Part shown: one piece after another, positions 8,782 to 15,830 of the stretch
How positions within the stretch are numbered: the first letter of the stretch is position 1
How the letters are laid out: every line of letters starts with the position of its first letter
DNA from: Termitomyces sp. T153
Taxonomy: Eukaryota > Basidiomycota > Agaricomycetes > Agaricales > Lyophyllaceae
NCBI GenBank assembly: GCA_018296165.2
Contig: JACKQL020000263.1
Location: 1 to 21,456 of the forward strand
DNA: 21,456 nucleotides
Reading direction: 5' to 3'
Translations under genes and position numbers: made by a program
The notes under the pieces: generated by a model
Database searches by the model: none
Seen by the model: the letters and a program-made list of their open reading frames with translations, nothing else
Told to the model about the DNA's origin: nothing

Positions 8782-9690
8782 GGAGGATGACTGGGTGAGG
8801 ACAGTTAGGAGAGGAGCAAAAGGTGAGGGTGCTGGAGAGCAGTGGGAGGTTGATGGAAAAGGTGGGTCTGCTGCAGAGAGGTCACAGGGAAGAGGCACCA
8901 GTCATGTAAGACAAAGGGAAGTAGAGGGCATCCCCACTTCTGGAGGCCAGGCCCAGCAAGGGGCCCTGAGGAGAGGCATCAATAGCATGCTCTGCTGGGC
9001 CCCACATCTATTCCTTTGATTCCTTTGGCTCCAGGGCTCTGTTGGGAGGGATGGCAGGCAACCTTGGGTTGATGCCTCTAACTACAGAGCAATTCCTGCA
9101 TTGTTGAGTGGAAGGTCTAACAAGGATGCTGGCAACATGGGAGGAGCAGGTCTAGAGGATGGGGGAGGACCAGGATGTTGTGCAGAGGGATAGGGATGCC
9201 ACATGGTAGGACAAGGATATGGCACAGAGGGACCAGGCTGCTGCCATGTGGGCAGCCACAGAATGGGCATTGGAGGTCCAGGGGTTACAGGAGTGGCCAG
9301 GGCAGTTGTGGGGGAGGCACTGCCTGGGCTCATAGAGGTCTGGGAGTTGGTGATAGTGCAGATAAAGGTGGAGTTGGTGGTGGTAGAGATGGAGGGAGAG
9401 ATTCCAGAGAAGAGGGGGAGTGAGGTGGCCTGGAGTCTGTCTTTCTTGCCTATCTTAGATTACTAGCATGTCTACTCCCTGTAATATTTTGTACTCATAG
9501 TTGTTTCATAATCTTCTTGCCTTTTGTTGGACCTCTAGTATGAATAATTAAGTTTCAGATTAAGTGAGGGGATGAGAAAGTAAAACATGCAGGAGGTTAC
9601 TTGTGGCAGTTGAATCTCTAATCAATCCAGAGGTGGGGGTTATGCCCACTAGTGCTATCTGTGTCAACTAGTTCTGGGGGTCCTGGGGCT
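8782..9690. other. unassigned G-rich tract between copia LTR and Gypsy-B
   Basis: About 8790-9430 is strongly purine (G) rich on the plus strand. Its minus strand therefore reads as proline-rich text (for example 9333-9082, with ALATPVTPGPPMP and AQHPGPPPSSRPAPP), and plus-strand frames are Gly/Glu-rich. None shows a domain. The rest, 9430-9690, is AT-richer without an open frame of interest, although 9600-9700 may be the 3' non-coding end of Gypsy-B. CpG is absent here too, so it has probably been a methylated repeat for a long time. Confidence 0.4.
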
Positions 9691-9715
9691 TGGTGAGGTG
9701 TTGTCAATGGAAGTC

Positions 9716-9829
9716 TCAGAGTTTGGCAGGGGCTCTGGAGAGGTTTTTGTGCAGTTCCCAAGTCTTGACTTCAGGTCTGTAGCCTTTCCACAATGGACCA
9801 GATAGTGGGTCAGCTGTGGACAAGGCAGG
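9716..9829 (-). pseudogene. Gypsy-B integrase chromodomain (C-terminal part)
   Basis: The minus-strand frame contains PLWKGYRPEVKTWELHKNL followed by SRAPAKL, the recognisable end of a chromodomain (pattern W-K-G-Y/W-x-P-E-x-x-T-W-E-x-x-x-N-L). Chromodomains at integrase C-termini bind modified histone H3 and steer insertion toward silent chromatin. The strand preceding WKGY is readable as THYLVHC only in another frame, so there is a frameshift just before it. The remaining N-terminal part of the domain would lie beyond the solo LTR, starting at the VNHILDS text near 11045. A stop follows SRAPAKL, one codon before a DFH that normally ends the domain. Confidence 0.8.
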
Positions 9830-9834
9830 AGTCA
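9830..9834 (+). repeat. left target-site duplication AGTCA
   Basis: AGTCA immediately before the LTR TGTCAC start; the identical AGTCA follows the LTR end at 11038-11042. A 5-bp duplication is usual for Ty3/gypsy and Ty1/copia integrases. Confidence 0.85.
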
Positions 9835-9941
9835 TGTCACAACCCGTCCCCTGAACCCCCGCACATTGTCCATCAACCCCCCGACCCCCAAAAAACCCCC
9901 GACGCTCTGCCAAACTTCCGCCCATGCCCCGCGCTTATTTC

Positions 9942-10004
9942 GGCTAACTCCAACGCCTCCCTGGCTAACTCCGATGGCCTCCTGGCCAACTTCAATGCCT
10001 TCCC
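9942..10004 (+). repeat. three imperfect 21-bp tandem repeats in the solo LTR
   Basis: Units 9942-9962, 9963-9983 and 9984-10004 all start GGC(T/C)AACT(C/T)C and share the following GCCT region. The second and third are more diverged. Confidence 0.7.
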
Positions 10005-10220
10005 CGCAGCCACTGACACTTACCCTGGATCTCCCAAACCCCAAGAACCACCCCCGCTGTTCCTGATCTTTGCCACCCATCATCAACTCAACACCCTGGT
10101 TCCTCCGACCTATTCTGGAGTATCACAACAACCTCGGGGCAACCCGCGTTCCCCAATGATCCCATCAATGTATCAGCGCGGCCCGATCCTTGATTGCAAC
10201 CAACACCCGCCCACTCCATT

Positions 10221-10266
10221 GAGCTCCACCAAGCCCCTCTGTCGAGCTCCACCAAGCCCCCCTGTC
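10221..10266 (+). repeat. 23-bp tandem duplication in the solo LTR
   Basis: GAGCTCCACCAAGCCCCTCT-GTC at 10221-10243 is followed directly by the same 23 bp with one change (T to C) at 10244-10266. It lies about 35 bp upstream of the TATA box. Confidence 0.8.
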
Positions 10267-10301
10267 GCAGCTGACGTACCCCGAAGTTCTCTGGTAGTCA
10301 G

Positions 10302-10308
10302 TATATAA
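10302..10308 (+). promoter_or_regulatory. TATA box of the solo LTR
   Basis: TATATAA within CAGTATATAAGTCGTCG, about 470 bp into the 1203-bp LTR. It is followed by a long pyrimidine-rich stretch (10375-10520), which is common around fungal transcription starts. Confidence 0.6.
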
Positions 10309-10413
10309 GTCGTCGAGTAGCTCTTTGTACTCTAGTCTTGATATTGCTTAATGTTACCTATGGTCTGATTGTTTCCTTCTCGTATTTTGTGTTTTGTGTC
10401 TTGTTCTCCTTAC

Positions 10414-10489
10414 TCTCAGTCTCCCGGTCTTATCTCAGTCTCCCAGTCTTATCTCAGTCTCCCGGTCTTATCTCAGTCTCCCGGTCTTG
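10414..10489 (+). repeat. four 19-bp tandem repeats in the solo LTR
   Basis: The unit TCTCAGTCTCCCGGTCTTA occurs at 10414, 10433, 10452 and 10471. The second copy has CCCAGTC in place of CCCGGTC, a CpG-to-CpA change; the fourth loses its final base match. This sits about 110 bp after the TATA box, probably in the transcribed leader. Because 19 is not a multiple of 3, the same Ser/Pro/Val-rich peptide appears in all plus frames. Confidence 0.85.
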
Positions 10490-11037
10490 TCTTGTCTCCA
10501 TTTCGTTATCGTTCTCGTTGTCGTTTTGTATCTCCACTTGAATCTACTCTTGTTCCATATTGACTCCATTCCATTTCATCTGACACTGTCTTGGTGACTC
10601 CGTCCAGCCATTGTGCCCAAGTCCTCATCAACCTAAACGACCTCACAAACTCCGCGATTACAATCACGAACCCCGACACTCTTTCACCAGGTCCAAACCT
10701 CGCTCTTCGCTCGGCCCCAGACTCCATCAACTCCAATTGATCTCCCATCAAACCCCGGCTCTGCTCCCATTGGTTACACAGCTGCCCACTCCTTCGCTTC
10801 TGCGAATCTCCCATATGGTCTTCTGCCTGAACCCCGCCAAGACCGTCCCATTTCCCTGCAATTTGACTTCTCCAGACCTCCCTGGATCTGTCCAGATCAC
10901 ACCCCACTGACTATCTGCACAAGCCATCAGCGCCTGGAACATTTTCGAGTGTTTGTTTACCAGTGCAAGGGGATTATGCCTGCCTAGTAAGGACTCGCCC
11001 AGTGCAGCTGAGCCCCCAAGGTCAGCGGAACCTGACA

Positions 11038-11042
11038 AGTCA
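11038..11042 (+). repeat. right target-site duplication AGTCA
   Basis: AGTCA directly after the TGACA end of the solo LTR, identical to 9830-9834. Confidence 0.85.
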
Positions 11043-11690
11043 AGGATGTGGTTGACTTTGTAGTGATACTTGTCCTCAACTTTAACAGGTGGCAGTCAGC
11101 TGGGGCATTGTCTGAGAAAGTGGTCCAGAGTATATTTCTTGAGGAGGCAGACATGGAAAACTGGGTGAAGACCTTTCAGGCCTGGAGGCAGTTTAAACTT
11201 GTGGGCATGGGAGAAAACCTTCCAGAGGATCTTGAAGAGGCCAAGTTGTTTGTGATCAAGCTTGACAGAGAGCCTCTGGGTCTTGAGGTTGCATCAATCA
11301 AGCCAAACCAAAGTTTTAGGGGACTACTCAGGAGTGGGGTTGCATTGGACATTAGCATGTTTAGAATAGGCTTAATTGGCAGTGTTGATTTTGCTATGGA
11401 GGAACTAGTGGAGGAACCAGAGATCTTCAGCAATTTTGTGGGTGATGTGGGAAGGGATATCTCTGAGGGACAGTGTGAGCTGGGGGTTGTAGCCCTTATT
11501 GGTGCTGGGTGAAGAAGGGGTCTGGAGGTGTGTTTTAGATTTGGCAGAGGATTTCTTCTTTGTTCATAATCAGCACAGCATGCAAATGCTCAAGAGGAAT
11601 TACCACTCAATGTTGAATGTATTCTGGTCAGCCTCAAATGACTTCTTCAGATACATGTTGAGACTCCAGGTGAGGGTGTTGGGTTTTGTA
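11043..11690 (-). pseudogene. Gypsy-B integrase C-terminal region, catalytic core absent
   Basis: On the minus strand, the reading near 11490-11430 gives GYNPQLTLSLRDIPSH, the segment that follows the DDE core. Next come the text around INTANQAYSKHANV (with one stop) and LKTQRLSVKLDHKQLGLFKI, the GPY/F-type module. Last are HKFKLPPGLKGLHPVFHV and CLLKKYTLDHF (about 11200-11120) and VKVEDKYHYKVNHILDS, ending at 11043. The expected preceding parts (zinc-binding HHCC and DDE) should cover about 270 codons. Only roughly 150-200 bp separate the RNase H tether (near 11650) from the GYNP text, so the core has been deleted. Stops and frame changes are frequent. The reading is cut at 11042 by the solo LTR. 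Confidence 0.78.
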
Positions 11691-13100
11691 CCAAGTTGAC
11701 CAGGATGGTAGTGGATGGTGAAGTTATATTTGGAGGGCATTTTAGACCAGCAAGCTTGTTGGTAGCTGAGCTGTTTGGTGGTGGTGAAGTATTGAAGGTT
11801 GTTGTGGTTGAAGTAAACTTGGATGCAGTGTGGAGCTCTCTCAAAGCAGGCTCTCTACTGTTGGAAGGCTTTGACAATGATGAGGAGTTTTTTGTTGTAG
11901 ACATTGTAGTTGAGCTCTGCAGAGATCATTGAATGAGTGTAAAAGGCAACAGGGCAGAGATCCTTGCTACTGGAGTCTATTTGGGAGAGGGTGCTGACAA
12001 TGGCATAGTCAGAAATGTTGCATTCAAGTACTATTAGCAGGGAGGGGTCAAAATGGCAGAGGATCAGAATAGAGGTGAAGGCCTTTTTGAGGAGGGGGAG
12101 AAAGCTTTTGGCACTTGCTATCCCAGTCCCAGAGGTGTCCTTCCAAGTGAGTTGATTGAGGAGTTTGGTGATCCTGAAGTAGTTGTCAATGAACTGGCAA
12201 TAGAAGTTAGCAAATCACAGAAAAGACTGTACCTCCTTGATGTTCTAAAGTGGAGGCTAGTTGAGAATGGCCTTGACCTTGGCTGGGTCCATGCATACAC
12301 CATCCTGGGTGAAAATAATTCTGAGGTATTCAACATCCATAGTGTGGAAGGAGCACTTTTTGGGTTTGGCATAAAGGTGGTACTTGTGGAGTCACTCTAA
12401 GATGCAGTGGATGTGCTCTGGATGTTCTGCCAGTGAGTTTGAGTAGATCAGGATGCTGTCCAGATACACAATAATGAAAATGTTATTCATGTTGTAGAAG
12501 ATGCTGTTCATGAAGTACTGGAAGGTGGCAGAGGAGTTGGCCATTCCAAAAGGCATCATTAGATACTTGAAGAGGCTGTAGCAGGTGCAGAAGGCAGTCT
12601 TCCATTCTTGCCCCAGAGCAATCTAGACATTGTTGTAGCTACAGCAGAGGTCTATTTTGGTGTACATCTTGGCACTGCAGAGGGCAGTCAACAAGGTCTC
12701 CAATCAAAGGGAGAGGATACCAATTCTTTTTGGTGACTTTGTTAAGTTTCTGATAGTTGATGCAGAGTTGGAGAGATTGGTCCTTCTTCTTGGCAAACAG
12801 GACCAGAGCTCTGGTAGCAGAGATCAAGGGAAATATGAAGCCTTTGCCAAGCATATTGTTGAGATAGTCCTCCACAGCCTGTACTTTGATTTCAGACATA
12901 TTATAGATCTTGCTGAAGGGGGAGGGAGGTGCCTTCTTCAAGATCAATTTTGTGATAGTAAGATCAATGAGGGGAGAGTTCTTTTGCACTTCCTTTGGAG
13001 AATACATCAGCAAATTCATAGTTCTCCAGCCTTCATATAGGATTTGCTCTTCTCTGTTGTTTGTTCTGGAAGGGTAGTTCTTGTGCATAGGTGTTTCTCC
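11690..13100 (-). pseudogene. Gypsy-B reverse transcriptase and RNase H, broken
   Basis: The frame from 13088 is open for 149 codons and carries [30 protein letters not shown] and [19 protein letters not shown], then [15 protein letters not shown]. After a frame change at about 12700, [14 protein letters not shown] (first catalytic Asp), MMPFGMANSSATFQYFMN and IIVYLDSILIYSNSLAEH follow; the active-site box at 12455-12466 reads YLDS rather than YLDD. VEYLRIIFTQDGVCMDPAKV and the FANFY-like thumb follow (about 12370-12200). RNase H begins near 12050 with LLIVLECNISDYAI; Asn (12017-12019) stands where the first catalytic Asp is expected. The end of RNase H and the tether (IHYHPGQLGTKP) are visible near 11700. 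Multiple stops make it non-functional. Confidence 0.85.
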
Positions 13101-13915
13101 AGCAAGGATAGTGTGATTTTGAGTTGGCAGGCAGGGGTGTCATCTTGTAAGATGTGTGCAAAGTGGATGGCACTGATAATTTTGATGTTTAGGGCTTCCA
13201 GATTGATGGGGGTGGTTGTTGAAATGGTGGTGGGGGTGTCTGGAGTCATTTGGCATTGTTGGTTGGAATACTGCAGACCTTTGTATTGATTCCTGGGGAT
13301 ATTGGGGGGAAGCTGTCAGGGTTTGTTCAAGGGAGACTGGGGTGGAGGTGTGCTTTCCTCCCTTTCTTGGACATCCTTGAGTGTCAAGAGAGTCTTTGAA
13401 GTTGCTGGAGTCAAGGTTGGAAGCATCAGAGGTCAAGGGGGCTGGATGTGGAGAGGGATGGCAACTACTACACTTGCTTTGGAGCCTGGGAACTGCATGA
13501 TGAGGTCCTTTCAGTCAATGTTGGAGTGGATGTCTTGCAACCAGGGGAGTCCAAGCATGATCCTTGCCTTGGGGCTGGGGAATTGCATGGTGAGGTCTTT
13601 GCAGTCAATGTCAGGATTGATGTCCTGCAACCAAGGGAGTCTAAGCACAATCAGAGTTGACTCTGGAAGCTGGGTGACAAGGAGCCAAGCCTGGAATCTT
13701 AAGCTGTTATTGAGGGTGAAGGTGCTGTCATAGTACTGGGTGATTCCAGTTGAGGCAGAGCTTCTGTCAAAGAGTTGGAGCTCAAGAGGCTTGTCAAGGG
13801 TGTCATGGGGGAAGTTGAGCTGGTTGCTGATGAAAGTGCTAGAGGCTCTGCTTTTGATGAGGGCAGGGAGGACTGTTAGAGAGTTGTTGAGTCAGATGTT
13901 GAGAATGTTCTTGGT
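13100..13915 (-). pseudogene. Gypsy-B aspartic protease and protease-RT linker, broken
   Basis: The minus strand from about 13910 reads SLTVLPALIKSRASSTFISNQL, where KSR stands in place of the D-S-G triad, so the active site is lost. The body follows: DKPLELQLFDRSSASTGI, FQAWLLVTQLPES and LRLPWLQDINPDIDCKDLTM. The LGLPWLQD block then appears a second time because of a 90-bp tandem duplication (13481-13655). The linker to RT includes INLEALNIKIISAIHFAHIL and [20 protein letters not shown] (open over 13249-13016). No gag precedes it: at about 13915 the sequence changes to a plus-strand gypsy piece. Confidence 0.75.
13481..13655 (-). repeat. 90-bp in-frame tandem duplication inside the Gypsy-B protease
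   Basis: 13481-13570 and 13571 to about 13655 align at an offset of exactly 90 bp (for example AACTGCATGA at 13491 and AATTGCATGG at 13581; TGTCTTGCAACCA and TGTCCTGCAACCA). The unit encodes 30 residues covering LGLPWLQDI through the following DLxMQFP block, and the frame is kept. The two units differ at several sites, so the duplication is not recent. Confidence 0.8.
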
Positions 13916-14165
13916 GCTTGCCACTTAGCTGCTATTTGCTTGAAAGCAGAACATGCCACTACAATTCACAATTACAACTTCCAAGCTAGCAATCTTGTAT
14001 TAATGAGGAACACTAGGATTAAAGTGATGCATAACAAGAAGATGAAGCCTCAATACTTAGGCCCTTTAGTGGTAATCTCTTGCAACCATGGCAGCACTTA
14101 CATTCTTTGAAAACTAGATGGCTCAAACAAGTCAAATTGCATGCAGAGCTTGCTCACCTTCTGTG
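13915..14165 (+). pseudogene. Gypsy-C integrase C-terminal fragment
   Basis: The plus strand reads ICLKAEHATTIHNYNFQASN, then LVLMRNTRIKVMHNKKMKPQ, YLGPLVVISCNHGSTYIL and, after a stop, KLDGSN. The pattern F-x-x-G/S-x-LVL-x-RN ... KMKPxYLGPxVV with a following ELDGS-like end is the post-core tail of a different Ty3/gypsy lineage from A and B. Only about 80 residues remain. After LDGS the frame shifts and the match fades. It lies back to back with Gypsy-B, in the opposite orientation. Confidence 0.75.
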
Positions 14166-14505
14166 GTCACTTTTTGTTTTCTGAAGAATCATAGCTTGTC
14201 TTCTCTGTTTCTCATTTGCCCTCCCTAACTCACTTATATGAGAATTCATAAAGCTTGTTATACTTCCCCTCCCACTCATTTCTTTGAACCTCATAACTCC
14301 AATAGACCCATTTTGGTAAAATCTTGTATCTCACTTTTGCTACTTGTTTCTATGAAATCTCTTTGACAGAGTAATAACTGAAGCCACCATCAGCAGGAGT
14401 TTACACTATTTCCTGCCCATCACTCTCAGATTATCTCATGATCCTTTTCCCTTTGATATTTAGTAAAGATTGCTATACATGATGCTGGATTATTTTGACA
14501 CAGTA
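14166..14505. other. AT-rich stretch without recognised features
   Basis: No long open frame, repeat or RNA gene was seen. It may be the 3' non-coding end of Gypsy-C, whose LTR cannot be delimited, or older filler. It ends in CAGTA (14501-14505), which would be one target-duplication copy of Gypsy-A copy 2, but the other end of that element is missing. Confidence 0.4.
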
Positions 14506-14946
14506 TGTAAGGGTGACCTCTGGAGACTGTGGCTCAATCACACAACTGGCAAAGGGAAATCCATAGTCTGTTCAGTACTGTACAGTGTCTACTGAGATAA
14601 CTACTCACCTGGCAAAGAGAAATCCAAAGAGAACAAGTCTGGGGATTCCCTAGGCCAGGTGTGACACTTCAGAGGCTTCAGAAGCATGAGAAACAACTGT
14701 ACAGTATGACAAAGAAAAAAGACAAAAGTGATGTGTCAGCCATTGGTCAGCAGTTACATAAGCTGGTGGCAGTGTTAAAGGGGCCACCCTCATCTGAATT
14801 ATTGACAGAGAACTGGTGCAGCCTGAGGGCTGAAACTAGGACCAATAGAGAGGGAAAAGGAAGGAGAATGAAGGAAAACTATAGTGGGGGAAATCTGACA
14901 AGAACTGGAGAAGGAGAAGGGGAACCAAATGGGACATCCCCTGACA
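14506..14946 (-). repeat. Gypsy-A LTR (3' LTR of copy 2), 441 bp
   Basis: Minus-sense start TGTCAGGGGATGTCCC at 14946 and end CACCCTTACA at 14506. It pairs with 3848-4288 over its full length with no visible net indel. The adjoining purine tract on the internal side identifies it as the 3' LTR. Confidence 0.9.
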
Positions 14947-14949
14947 TAA

Positions 14950-14959
14950 CCCCCCCTCT
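14950..14959 (-). other. polypurine tract of Gypsy-A copy 2
   Basis: Minus-strand AGAGGGGGGG ends three bases (TTA) before the TGTCAGGGG start of the 3' LTR. This is the expected primer for second-strand synthesis. Confidence 0.8.
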
Positions 14960-14979
14960 AAGATGTGGTGTCTTGATGC

Positions 14980-15493
14980 ATTGGGTAGAAGAAGTCACAA
15001 ATTGCCTGGTCACTTGTTGAAATAGGATAGATGCCTTGAATGGCTTTTGGGGCATTGGGATGCCTATGGTAGAAGTCCTGGACCAGGCCTGATGCATGAA
15101 TGTTAGTCTGTAGTTCCTAAGAGATGTCCTTGATGCCATATTCCTTCCATTTCACCTTGAACTGCAACTGTCTTTGGAATATCCTGCTATCTAAAATTTC
15201 CCCCACCTCATACCCCTCCTCATCATTGACCAGGACTGGTGGTGGGGGTGGTTTAGGGAAATGGCCTAGGATTGGATCCTCTGGAGCTGGGAATAACTTG
15301 ACTACATTGAAGACTGGGTGCAGTTGGCAGAGGTCTGCTGGCAGTTTAAGTTAGTATGCCAAAGGCCCTACCTTCTTCTCCACTATGAAGGGGCCAAGAT
15401 GACAATGTGACAGCTTCTGGGATGGCCTTATTGTCTTAATGTCTGAGCTAATCAAGTACATATGGTCCCTAGGCTTGTAAACTGGGGCAGGTC
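14980..15493 (-). pseudogene. Gypsy-A copy 2 integrase C-terminal domain with chromodomain
   Basis: The minus strand reads APVYKPRDHMYLISSDIKTI, then KLSHCHLGPFIVEKKVGPLAY (GPY/F-type module, about 15440-15350) and LPADLCQLHPVFNVVKLFP. A Pro-rich PKPPPPPVLVNDEEGYEVGE follows, then the chromodomain ILDSRIFQRQLQFKVKWKEYG (about 15200-15120), a stop at the expected Trp, and LQTNIHASGLVQDFYHRHP. The tail ends near 14990. Upstream it joins RNase H directly at about 15493 without HHCC or DDE. Chromodomain residues K-W-K-x-Y-G are kept; the aromatic TWE after it reads S-stop-E. Confidence 0.85.
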
Positions 15494-15830
15494 TATTGAG
15501 TTTCTTAGCAGAATGGAAGTACTCCAGGTTTTTGTGGTCTGTCCAGACTTCAAACTTATGCTATGCACCCTCAAGAAAATGCTGCCATTCTTCAAAGGAC
15601 CAAATAATTGCCAGCATCTCCTTGTCATGGATCTTATAGTTCCATTCCACTGCATTAAGGCTTTTGGAGTAGAAGGCTACTGGATACTATTTGCCATCCT
15701 CTTTTGACTGCTGAGAAAGGACTGCCCCTGTAGCAAAGTCTGAGCTATCTGCTTCCACACAGAATGGAGAGTCATTGTCAGGGAACAGGAGGACTGACTT
15801 TGAGGTCACAGCTTGCTTGAGAGCATCAAA
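15493..15830 (-). pseudogene. Gypsy-A copy 2 RNase H
   Basis: RNase H would degrade the RNA strand of the hybrid. The minus-strand text is FCVEADSSDFATGAVLSQQ (first Asp of the catalytic set, at 15731-15757), then [20 protein letters not shown] and [18 protein letters not shown], ending with FEVWTDHKNLEYFHSAKKLN at about 15500. The catalytic D, E and D can all be read. One stop before YPVAF and another near HKF break the frame. After AKKLN the usual RQARWxxxL continuation is absent and integrase-tail text begins, which marks a deletion junction. Confidence 0.85.

Larger units (their letters stand above)
9835..11037 (+). mobile_element. solo LTR, 1203 bp, CpG-retaining, flanked by a 5-bp target duplication
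   Basis: The unit begins TGTCACAACCCGTCC and ends GCGGAACCTGACA, so its ends form the short inverted repeat TGTCA...TGACA. Identical AGTCA flanks it on both sides. Removing the unit and one AGTCA restores continuity of the Gypsy-B reading (VNHILDS on one side, chromodomain on the other). No polymerase or gag sequence lies inside, so it is a solo LTR, left by recombination between two LTRs. A TATATAA at 10302 supports plus orientation. Unlike everything around it, it is full of CpG: about ten in 9841-9960 alone. It also carries three kinds of short tandem repeat. Its parent family is not otherwise present in the window. A 171-codon proline-rich open frame (9793-10308) crosses its left edge and is not a gene. 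Confidence 0.9.
9700..13915 (-). mobile_element. Gypsy-B: chromodomain Ty3/gypsy relic, split by a solo LTR
   Basis: Read on the minus strand from 13915 down: protease (about 13915-13480), linker, RT (about 13090-12100), RNase H (about 12100-11690), the end of integrase and its GPY region (about 11500-11050), and a chromodomain (about 9830-9716). The solo LTR at 9835-11037 lies between the integrase tail and the chromodomain. Gag and both of its own LTRs are missing, and so is the integrase core. It differs from Gypsy-A in RT and protease sequence and so belongs to another family. The left end fades near 9700; the right end meets plus-strand Gypsy-C at about 13915. Confidence 0.85.

Noticed and set aside
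9793..10308. 171-codon plus-strand proline-rich open frame
   Set aside because: It crosses the left edge of the solo LTR, so it joins Gypsy-B antisense sequence to LTR sequence. It has no domain, and the C-rich composition explains its length.
10414..10489. Possible CRISPR-like array
   Set aside because: The 19-bp units are directly adjacent with no spacers, inside an LTR of a eukaryotic retroelement.
10338..10597. Overlapping plus-strand frames with repeating SLPVLSQSPG-like peptide
   Set aside because: They are translations of the 19-bp tandem repeat in the LTR, visible in all three frames because 19 is not a multiple of 3.
10506..11038. Minus-strand frames of 133 and 96 codons in the solo LTR
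   Set aside because: They lie in a non-coding LTR with clear termini and have no recognisable motif; the CpG-rich composition favours long open frames.
12053..12400. 115-codon and neighbouring plus-strand frames across 11048-13733
   Set aside because: These run antisense to the recognisable Gypsy-B RT, RNase H, protease and integrase readings, and contain no domain of their own.
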